Shown: positions 54,361 through 64,000 of the stretch, in pieces
Layout: the number at the start of each line of letters is the position of its first letter
How positions within the stretch are numbered: position 1 is the stretch's first letter
NCBI GenBank assembly: GCA_964019695.1
Contig: OZ026520.1
Coordinates: 29,980,120-30,044,119, forward strand
Reading direction: 5' to 3'
From: Loripinus fragilis
Taxonomy: Eukaryota > Mollusca > Bivalvia > Lucinida > Lucinidae
DNA length: 64,000 nt
Made by a program: the position numbers and the translations under genes
Notes under the pieces: model-generated
Database searches by the model: none
What the model was told of the DNA's origin: nothing
The model's input: the letters and a program-made list of their open reading frames with translations, nothing else

Positions 54361-54546
54361 TACAGTAAAACCTGTCTTAAGTGGCCACTCAAAAATATAC
54401 AAAACAAAGGTCTTAAAGACAAATGTTAGCTTAATGAAGGTCAAAAGCAAAAAGAGAGCATTCTGCAATACTTTTGACCTGCATTAAGCAATAATTGGTC
54501 TTAAAAACCAATTTTTGAGTGGCCGCTTAAGACAGGTTTTACTGTA
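54361..54546. repeat. Third copy of the TACAGTAAAACCTGTC MITE
   Basis: Exact 16-nt inverted ends; the text AAGTGGCCACTCAAAAATA on the left pairs with TTTTTGAGTGGCCGCTT on the right. Confidence 0.9.
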
Positions 54547-54638
54547 GTATATGTGAAACCAGTGAGTATGACCAAGAAATGCCACAGATCACAGCTGAAC
54601 CCATGGCACCGTGAGGAAGTGTTCTTGAGACACACATA

Positions 54639-55540
54639 CAAGGGTCAGTCAAAATAACTGAGAGTTAGATAATAGCTTTTGACTGGGTCGGCACTTTTGA
54701 CTGAAATTTAAAATACATATATAGAATGAAACTTCAGGTTTCATTAAATATAGAAGTTGACGTCTAATCATTTTTTAATATGCTGTTGCTAGGCAAGCAT
54801 TGATGTGCGTTGGCGCTGACATTTCTGACTTAGCAGCTGTGAATTTAGAATTTTTTCAAAAATAAAACAATTCAACAATGGACCTTTCAACTCACCAATT
54901 GTATCAAACAATGTTTTAGCAATAATTTGAAGAAGTGTAATAGAAAGCAAACACAGTGCATTTAATGCTCGTGCCTAGTAACCATAATGGATGGACATTC
55001 TATTTTAGACAAAAACACCAGATTTTGTTGCTATGGCAACCGTTTTTTCATAGAATATTCATGAAAAGTATTCAGATATTAAAATCAATTACTAAACACA
55101 ATGAAATGGTCATATGATATGGTACTTAGTTGATAATTTACTCTCAGTTCACTAACTGAATGACCGTTATTCGTGGGTGGGGTATATTTCGGGGTGAAAT
55201 TTTAAAAAATTGATCTATTTTTTCTTTTATTTGTGGAATAAAATCCCAGTGCCTCAATTACATCTGTCCATTTAACTAAATATATTCAAACACTTCATTT
55301 TCAACCAATGCACACGTTGGCATAACTTAAATTTTGTATAGTTTCCATGACAACTCTATTCCAGTCTGAACACATGGCATCATTTCACATTCTTAGGTTG
55401 CTTAGCAACAGCGATCTATTCTTTGCATGATCTTGTATATTGCCTATTCTGAGGCAGGACATTTCATAACATACATGTGCCAAATTTGACTAGTGTAGGT
55501 TAGCCTACATCAACTCTCAGTTATTTTTGACATACCCTCG
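54639..55540. mobile_element. Non-autonomous mariner-type element, 902 nt
   Basis: The left end CAAGGGTCAGTCAAAATAAC and right end (reverse complement CGAGGGTATGTCAAAAATAA) continue to share CTGAGAGTT, a terminal repeat of about 30 nt. TA stands at both borders (54637-54638, 55541-55542), the mariner target duplication. The inside has no transposase frame, so it is a deletion or MITE derivative. Confidence 0.85.
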
Positions 55541-55579
55541 TATAGAAGGGAATAATGCAATTATATAAACTCAGCAACC

Positions 55580-55810
55580 ACCTCTCTTTCCCAGGGGGGT
55601 ACTTTAATTTTTTCCGCATACATAGGCTCGGACCAAGCATCTACCTTCACCCCCAAAAAAATATCTGGAATTTCAAGCACCCCCAAAAATATTCATTTTC
55701 TGAAAACCCCCAAAAATATTGAAATTCAGAATTTTGAACCCCAAAAAATAGCCCGAGCCTACATATGTGTGAAAATATCAGAGCCCCCCCCCCTCCCCGG
55801 GCTCTCTTTC
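55580..55810. repeat. C-rich low-complexity repeat
   Basis: CCCCCAAAAATATT-type words are repeated about four times between the paired borders CATAGGCTCGG and CCCGAGCCTACATATG, with a run of C near 55785. No gene. Confidence 0.6.
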
Positions 55811-57900
55811 TCAGTATAACTAGTAAATGATGGCACAATCACAGACCTACCCATGGCACTTTGAAGAAGAGACACTAGAACATTTAGAAAAGACACAGTT
55901 TATTCTTTCCTTAATGGGCCCCAGCTGGGCATACAGCATACATGTATTACACATATAAACAAAACAAAAAAGGAAATAATACAATAAAAGTAGCTAAGCA
56001 ACCAGCTCTCTCTTCCTCAGTGAAATGATTGCAGAGCTAGAAAGGGCACAGAAAACAAGGACCAAACAGAAAATCTCCAAATGTGATGGGAGAAAAAACA
56101 ATCAACAGAATCAGAACTCCCTGCTAGTGGCATTTTTTTAAGTTGCAAACAGTTTGGACAGAATGTCTGTCTTGATCTGGATCCTTTTTACACAAAGAAT
56201 TTTGTGTAATAAGTAAAAAGGAGCTTTTGATCAGTCAAATGTCAAATCACTACGCCAATTTTAACTTCACAAAAATTATCCATTGATGGCCTCATCTACA
56301 AAAATACTTATAAAAATCCTCTTCATTACAAAGTGAGCTGGTGAAGCTTATTATTGCAGTTAGCTAAAATATAAAAAGACCAGGGATTCATGAAATATCG
56401 AGCAGATACAAATTCTGTGTTTGTGACCTTCACTACATGCTGTTAAAAAGTTCATGTATGACGCAAATGTTTTGTATGGTATGGATGAGCCCATCCACAT
56501 CAGATCTCAAGTTTCATTTGCTGTCATGAAGACTGTCTGACAAGAATTTCCATTTAAAAAATACGGAATTGCCAAACGCAGCGGCCGTGCTAAAGTGAAG
56601 TTAAATTTTAAGACTAGCGGGTAGGGTGGGTATTTCTTATCATTGGGGGAGGCCAAAAATATTTTCAAGCGATTGTTTGGTCACTAAAAACCCAAAATGC
56701 ATTGCACATGCTGCAATTTTCTGACTTTTCTCAGAGATATAAAGGACCAGTTTTCACAATTGGACATTTATTAAATGCATTTACGTTATCGCCTTTAAAC
56801 AGTGTTTCTAGTCGTTTTTTCTTGAACCACATTGACAAGTAAAACTGTTTTATGCCTTTCAACACATTCAGACAAATAATGTTGAATGAAACATCTTCAT
56901 GGTTACAGAGCATGAGCCTAAAGATAAAATCTAACGTCACTGTTATCTCCCAAATGTGTTGCACCATTTTCCAGTAACATCCTTTTAATCAACCATAACA
57001 TGAGTTACATTGTAAGCCTATGCCATCTTTGTAAACTATGTTGAATTCAAACGCCACTTAAAGACACATATTTTGTGATATATGGAATCATTAGTGAATT
57101 TACTGATAAGGGAAATTTTATATCTCTTCCAGATCAATTTCAATATCTCACTGTATTGAGGGGGCTCCAAGGGGGACTTACCTGTAAATTTGATCAGGTT
57201 TTATCCACAGCTTAGAATTTATCCATAGGCTATTATTTTGCTTGAAGGAGATTTTGTCTCTCAATCCAAATAGGAAAGAGAAGAGACTTGAACACAAAAT
57301 GTTTATTTAAATAAATATTTCTATTTGTTTTATTTTCTTGAAATAAATATTATTTCCACAGATTAGCTGATGTCCCATTATTATTATCATCTTTGTCTGT
57401 AATGCAAAGGTGCAATAAATTAACCCTTTGACTGCTGAGTGTAGTGCCATAATGCTCAGACCCAGATGAAATGCCGAGTTATGTGGCATTTAATCAGGGT
57501 CTACACTGTTTGCTATTATACATTATTGGGCCTTGTCAGAAGACGCAAATTTTGTTGGTTTTTAAAAAAAAAAAAAAAAAAGATAAATATCACCCAACTG
57601 CACTCAAATTGAAAATGGACTTATCCAGTCGATAAAGATGGAAAAATCCATTTTGCACAAATTGATTAATATGATACAATTATTTGATGGGGCAAAGATG
57701 ATGCACCAGTATGTTACATCTATTGTTTTTTTCCTTTATTTCTTATTTCATCTTTTCAAGAGAAATATTCAAAATATTCTTTTTTTTTCTTTTTAAAATG
57801 TTCAAAAAATTCTTTTTTTTTTCTAATGTCCAATATTATTGTAAACATCACCTGTTTGGTTCAGCTAGATCGATCATTTTATTCTTTCTTTATAAGCAAT
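55810..57900. other. Intergenic stretch
   Basis: It begins with a fragment of the CAACCAGCTCTCTCTTCC repeat (to 56110), a fragment of the GTTTGGAC hairpin family (56146-56190) and a hairpin at 57445-57515. The rest is AT-rich with poly-A and poly-T runs near 57560 and 57780. No gene seen. Confidence 0.5.
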
Positions 57901-57904
57901 TGAA

Positions 57905-58250
57905 AGCGTGGTAGCTCAGTGGTTAGGCACTTGCCTCTGGTGCTAGAGGTCCCAGGTTCGATTCCCGCTCGCGGCGAGAAAAAATTTCGGTGTCCGAACA
58001 CGCTTTCTCTAGTGTCATTTGCAGGGATGAAGCTAGATAAGTGCATCGTCCTTCGGATCGGGACGTTAACTGGATGTCCCCTGTGCAGGGAAAGTCACCC
58101 CCTGTGCAGGTTAAAGAACCCTACGGTAATTTCGATATGGTTACTTGTAGGCTTTCATCCTGCAACCCGGAGTGTACAATGTACACCTGCCGATAATGCT
58201 CGAAAGCGAGCGCCAGGCAGTATATAGAGAAAGAAAGAGAAAGAAAGAAA
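57905..58250 (+). mobile_element. Second type of tRNA-derived SINE
   Basis: The head has an A box TAGCTCAGTGGTTAGG (57912-57927) and a perfect B box GGTTCGATTCC (57955-57965), spaced as in a tRNA gene. A 250-nt unrelated body and an AGAAAGAAAG tail follow, so it is a SINE and not a tRNA gene. I found no clear target duplication. Confidence 0.8.
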
Positions 58251-58485
58251 TTACCTAAACCCTTCAAGGGGCCTCTTTATCACCCATGCAGTGAATTCAT
58301 AATCACCTCATTATAGCTGTCCTTTGATCTTCCCAGTATGACCCCTGGAGAGAGTCATAATGAGTGGTACCACTATTATTGCTCAAATTTCTATCCCTTA
58401 ATTTAAAGACATAAGAAGTTGTATCAAATGATAACTACGTTTTGACGTCATTGATGGTCAGCATGAAATCTCTATCACATCTGTG

Positions 58486-58797
58486 AGGGTCTAGATGGGG
58501 GGGGGGGGGTCTGGTATTCACTATTCATTAAAACCATTCATCTCATTAAAAGTTTGGGTTATTCATTAAAATAAGACCAATTATTCATTAAAAGTAAGAA
58601 AGGTGGCAAAGAAATCTGATTATTCACTAGGCCTATTCATAATTTTTTTCTTCAATTCATTAAAAAAAATTGGATTATTCATTAATTCTTAGGCCCTCAT
58701 TATTCACTATTCATTATTTTTTGGCTCATTATTCACTAGGCTATTCATTATAAAAAAGGGCCATTATTCACTAATCATTATACCCCATCTAGACCCT
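58486..58797. mobile_element. hAT-like MITE, copy 2, inverted
   Basis: Reverse complement of the 51279-51601 element, with ends AGGGTCTAGATGGGG and CCCCATCTAGACCCT and a run of 13 G (58497-58509) at the position of the C run in copy 1. Flanks CATCTGTG and CATCTGAC agree in 6 of 8 positions. Confidence 0.82.
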
Positions 58798-58799
58798 CA

Positions 58800-61560
58800 T
58801 CTGACACATAAACAATAGTTTTTATAGGGGTATGATGCAGGAGGAAGATGTAAGACCACCAAAAGAAAAATCACATGCTTATCATTTTAGCGTTTGCTTA
58901 CAACGGATGTGAATTTTGCTTACTGACCCCTTCTGCAATTCTTGCTTTCCCCAAATGCCTATTTAAAAGATGGCGTCTGTAATTTCGTAGTTTCATTTGT
59001 CTAAGATCCTGTTCTCGTCATTGCAATTGTATGCACTCACTGACAGACCAGCCCTACTACACAATTAAAATTGTTCGATATTGCACAAAGATGAGCACAG
59101 GAAGGTGCGAAACATGAGAAATCGCTAAACTAAACTTGGTTTCAGTTATCCAAATACTAGCCAGTACTAAATAATGGACTGGTAATGTTCTCATATGTCG
59201 AATTGGTTCGAGTTTTGTCCCTTAATTCTATATTTGCCACGGAAACAAGTGTACTTTCTCTCTGCTCAGTGAAACACCGCTACATACACCGATTCGCAAG
59301 GCTGTTTTCAAATGATTCCATTTGAAATCACAAAGTAAACACCTGATTTATCCGTAGTTAAACACTATATGTGTATGGTCATTCGCACCATTTATCTCTT
59401 TTTTTAGTTTATTTTGTAGGTCTCAATTATTTTATACACTGTACTCCACACTGTTTTTTCCATTTATACTGTAACGTTTTTCGAGCAAGGTTAACATTCC
59501 ATTGTATGAGTATTTCGAGCAAAATAAAGCCACTGTATGCGTATTTTGAGACCAAAATTATTGGACGGGTATTCTGAGCAGAACCTTGATGGAAAAAATA
59601 GAGCTAAATGGACCAAGCATGGTGTCTGCTCACATTAGGCTGGTACAATTTCTTTAGCCCAGTCTATCTGTGAGTCTTTGGCCTTTTTCTTTGTTTCATC
59701 AGAGTATGCTAATTTGATTAGATTGTTTCTCTGTGATGATACATTGCAATAGTTAGAAAACCTCCATGCCATCTACAAAGTTTTTGTTTTAACAACAACA
59801 GAATCTAGGGCAAAGATTCGGTACTAGTAAAATGTATCTAAGCCCCACTCCAGTGGCTTATGCTACAGTCTGTTCTAAGGCAATGGTTCTATTTCTGTTG
59901 AATCATTGTTATTGTTGCTACCATTCTGTGGTCCCTTGTGTCCATGTTTTGTTGTGCATTGCTTTGTGTCCTAAATAGTTTTGCAATCATTTTGATGGGG
60001 AAGAGAGAGCTGGTCGCTTTAATTTGTTTGTCTCCCTAGTGTCTTGTGACTGATATGTCTGTGGCTGTTCCTTAAGGTGCTGTTGGTGTGATTGTGATTG
60101 TGGTATTTCCTGATCATGCTGACATCATTTTATAGCTGTGTGGCGTTAAGTCAACAGACAGGGTCACACTATTTTTTATTTAATCTATGCTTCTTTTTGA
60201 AATAAAGCAAGAATGAGTGTCGAAATTCAACCATGTAATTGTTGGTATTATGATATAATTCTAACATTTTATGTCATAAATAGACCAGGAGCTGATTTCT
60301 ATATGAGCCTTAGTATTTAACTGGCACAGCTTACCTGTCAGATCAGGTTTGACTGCAAAAACACAAGCCTGAAGTCTTCTGCCACATTGTTAGTCAATTA
60401 GTACTGTCAAATTGCAGTAGCAAATTTTCTGTAGGATGTGATCTTTATATGTACCCTACGTTGCATAATGGTAATAAGATAATTAGAGAAAACAGGCATG
60501 ATGTTTGTCTATTGCTGTTCTTTTCAAAAATAATTTCCTTTAAATGTGTGTTTTATATCTATGCACTGACATAAGACAGTAAAAATTTTTTAAACTTTTT
60601 AGACAAAAGACATATCAGACGCAAAAATGGAATTTATATAACCTTAATATCAAATGATCCTTTTTCTTGCATATCGATTTCATCTTTAAATTGAAAGCAA
60701 ATTACTAGCAAAACAATTTTAACTAATTAATTTAGGCAGACTGGTGTTACTGTTATATATTTTACTTTCTTTTAAATAAAATAGTTTATGCATTTATGAC
60801 ACTATATAAATGAGTACTACTAACTAATTTATGTAATGTACTGTCATTGGAGTGGGCAGTAAAGACAGAGAGAAATGATGAATATTGTATTTGACACAAA
60901 ATGCAACTAAGAATTTACTACAATAAAGCATGGTTGATTAAATCACTTAAAACTGTGATCACTTAAGACACCACTTCAAGTCAGAGTGTGTTATCATATT
61001 TGTAAGCAGCATATAAAATCACACAAAAAACTACTTACTTTTATGATCAAATAATGCTTCTTAAATGCTTATATGATAATCTTTCATCTCTCTGAAATGT
61101 ATATGTCTATTTATTTATTTTATATAAGGAATGATATATACAATACATTTTATCACTATCTAGCCTAATTTAGATTTAAAAAAGTTGATATTAAATGATT
61201 GTAGTTGCTTAGTAAGATCTGACGCCCATTGTGCAAGTCACCAAAATACATATATTTATAGCATATTAGCTATTGATTACACCAACTATATTGATAACAT
61301 TTGGGGACAAAAGCTACTCCATAACTCCTTAAATTGCCTAAAATATGTCTTTTAAAATATAGGTCAAAATTGAGAAAAGAAAAGAAATGAAATATTAAAG
61401 CAGACATTAATCCTTGTCATAAGAAAAAGAAACTGATTTTTTATCATAATGGTTTCTGCCCCATGCATGAAACATGACACGCCTATCCCTATGGTAATAA
61501 TCTCTTTATAGGTTGGTGACGAAAGAATGCAAGTTAGGGAAATGATTCTTCTAAATAGGA
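58800..61560. other. Intergenic stretch
   Basis: It includes a loose tandem of TATTTCGAGCA/TATTTTGAG words (59475-59580), whose relatives appear inverted at 63320-63400, and a fragment of the GATGATTGCAA repeat at 59890-60140. Nothing else could be named. Confidence 0.45.
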
Positions 61561-62580
61561 TATCTTATAAACTGCTATCAGCTTAGTAAATGATCAGAAG
61601 TACTAAATTGGTGTGATAAACGCTTCCATTAGTTATTCTGAAAATAAACTAATGTCAGTTTGAAAGCTAAAACAAGTATTGTGTCATCATCTGCATGTGC
61701 ATAGAGATGTCAGTATACAATGTCATTTTGAGACAGTCTCTTTCAAAATTAATTGATTACAGACACGTATTATGCATACTATCTAATGTTACATGTATCA
61801 AATTTTATTCTACCAACTCTTAGAGGATTGAATCTATCTGGAATGTAAGCAAAGATAAATTGTATGCTACCACATGCATAAAAACTTTAGTAATGTGCAG
61901 TCTTCTTATTGTAAATTAAAATAGATATACAAAGAACTAGCCTGTATCATGTTAGGAATTATGATTGTATATTGTGAAAAGCAAAAAACTGGGTACACAG
62001 TTTGTTTTAAATAACTGATTAGATTTCTTTCAATTTAATTAAACTTAGCTTATTTCAGATAACTATAACAAAATCTACATCCAACATATATAAGCTTTCA
62101 GATCCAATTATATACTGTCTTTGACAACAATTTGGACAAATATAAGACCTTACGCTATATTTTTATGGTTATATATGTTACTTTCATAAACTTAATAGAA
62201 ACTGAAAAAGTATCTTTCTACTATTACTGAAGTGCTATCCTTTTCTTTGTTTATGAGTTTTAAAATATTTAACTTTGGACAAATCAAAATAATATGTTGT
62301 AGACATAAAACGTTCGGATATTTACTTAGATATAGTTTCTTGATAAGAACTGATAGTTATCTTAGGACAAACTGATATCTTGTCATAAATTTAACACATA
62401 AAAACAATTTTCGGATTAAATAAAGTATTGTATGACATAAACTATAAGGTATTAAGCAATATATATTGTAATTCTTAAAGTCCATAATGTATGTTGCATA
62501 TTGACATACAAGCAACAAAAGGATTAATTTACACCAGAAACTATGTTAGTTATAGCTTATCACTCTTATTTTTCTGCAGA
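61560..62580. repeat. Dispersed ~1-kb repeat, copy 2
   Basis: Same-strand partner of 30050-31100, recognised by the same series of short matches in the same order. It is diverged and non-coding. Confidence 0.7.
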
Positions 62581-63899
62581 ATGCTCATGTATGGTTTTGT
62601 TTTTTCTGACAATTAGAGAAAATTTTTATTGTTGCGTTTAACTACTGGATCATCAATAATGGGTAACTAACATAAAGAGTAAGGACTAGCCTTCTATAAC
62701 ATTTCTAGGCACCAAGATCAATTGTTAATTTTAAAAAAAATGTTTTTTCGCTTACCTGGATAATTCATAATAGACAAACATGTTAAGGATACATGGAGCT
62801 AGGCTGATGTCATCCTATAGCTAGACATATATCTTATTTTAGATGTAGTTTGTCAATGATGACAAGCATTCCGTTTAAATACCAAAGCAGATTGATGGTA
62901 GGCATACCATGTTTTTTTTTTCCTTCATACCTTCAATGGGTTATGATTTTATGTTTGGTGATATAAACATATTTTTGCACAGACAATGTAATGGTGGTTT
63001 TATTGACATAAGCCATGTGTATGTCCAATAAATCAAGGTACAATAGCTAACATGTATCTTAATTGACTTTATATCAGGCCTTTGTTTATTTAAGCATCAA
63101 TAAATGAATAAGAATTGGGACATTCCATAAAACTACAATATAAAATTTGTCATTGAACTGATATCTATTCTGTTGGTGAACTATCTTGTCAGTGAATTGT
63201 CTTGATTCTCATTAAAAACAATAGAAGTAGCGTAGTTTGCTGTTTGTTTGTCCGTCTGTCTGATTGCCTCTCTAGATAGACATGTTATGACTCAGAATCG
63301 CTAAAGGCTTTGCTACTCGAACTACCCATACAGAAATTATGCTCAAAATACTCATCCAGAAGCATTGCATAACTCGAAATACCCATCCACCTCAACTCGA
63401 AAAAGCTACAGTTTATACGCTATGTAAGTGGAACTTTTGGTGTGCGTACAGTCTGGAAATGGCCATAAAACTGGGGTTAAGTTTAGAAATAGCAATATGT
63501 TGGGGATATATTATTTTTTCTCTTCGTGCCAAGGGCTTAACATGAAGAAAATATGAAATAAAAACTATCCATTCATGACAAAAGTGTGAATTCAATGACC
63601 CAAACCCAGGCAAATTTTACTGAGCAAAAGCCATTTCAGCAGCATTTTTATTCATAACAGCAAAATAAAACATGTATAAACGAAAAATAAGAAACATTTT
63701 AAGAAAAAGTCTACATTGGAAGCGAAATGCGCATTCAATCTGTTAAATCAAACCGACAAAATATGCATTTACCTCGCAAATTTCTCCCACTGGTGTGGTT
63801 CATCCTCCAACGTCCGCCATTTGCTCGAAAAAACGGTCGCATAGGTACAGCCTCCGATAGCCTGAGGCTCATGCATTTCGATCATCAATCTCAGAACCA

Positions 63900-64000
63900 T
63901 CGTAGGCCATGAGCTACTAAGGGTTTTGCTCCCCCCAGGGGGAACTTTATAGACTATGTTTTTCTCAAAGCATAACATCTAACGAGCTTTTTGCAACATG
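63900..64000. repeat. Inverted partner of the 31.6-kb repeat (cut by window edge)
   Basis: GCTCCCCCCAGGGGGAACTT and ATCTAACGAGCTTTTTGCAA are the reverse complement of text at 31623-31710. The stretch 62580-63900 before it shows no gene. Confidence 0.88.

Noticed and set aside
57905..57975. Functional tRNA gene
   Set aside because: The A and B boxes are good, but no acceptor stem closes and the unit runs into a SINE body and AGAAAG tail.
57919..58227. 102-residue frame with several Cys
   Set aside because: It is wholly inside a tRNA-derived SINE body.

Overview
The window is animal nuclear DNA. It shows long introns with GT/AG borders, AATAAA poly(A) signals, tRNA-derived SINEs, several families of hairpin MITEs and a tyrosine-recombinase retrotransposon. 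AT content is high and the repeat families look like those of bivalve molluscs, so a clam-like bivalve is the best guess; this is inference from recall, not a database result.

Layout. (1) 1-4143, minus strand: a YR-type (DIRS/Ngaro-like) retrotransposon read right to left: gag, then reverse transcriptase-RNase H in the same frame behind one TGA, then a tyrosine recombinase that runs off the left edge. Its leader is at about 4144-4650. (2) 4660-6021: a 1.36-kb fold-back repeat, followed by smaller palindromes. (3) 7041-50322, plus strand: the 3' part of one giant gene. I could place 15 exons whose phases join without a break into 19,181 nt of coding sequence, that is 6,392 residues plus stop. 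The 5' end lies outside the window or was not found. (4) 50323-about 50950: 3' UTR with three AATAAA signals. (5) 50950-64000: no gene seen, only repeats, including a deleted mariner-type element, two copies of a hAT-like MITE in opposite orientation, a SINE and part of a longer dispersed repeat.

The giant gene encodes a single-pass type I membrane protein. From the N side of what is visible: a laminin-type EGF region, a beta-sandwich domain, EGF-like repeats, a PLAT domain, then nine tandem copies of a module VWD-like / LamG-like jellyroll / short Cys-rich helical (C8-like) segment / EGF-like pair, a transmembrane helix and a Ser/Pro-rich tail of about 418 residues. Modules 1-4 and most of 5-8 sit in two enormous exons (7,473 and 5,213 nt), whereas the others keep introns. 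Module 5 carries two furin-type sites, suggesting the receptor is cut into two parts. I do not recognise this architecture as a named protein; it is the most interesting object here. The introns hold most of the repeats, notably a superfamily of short hairpins sharing the core ACCCAGAT.
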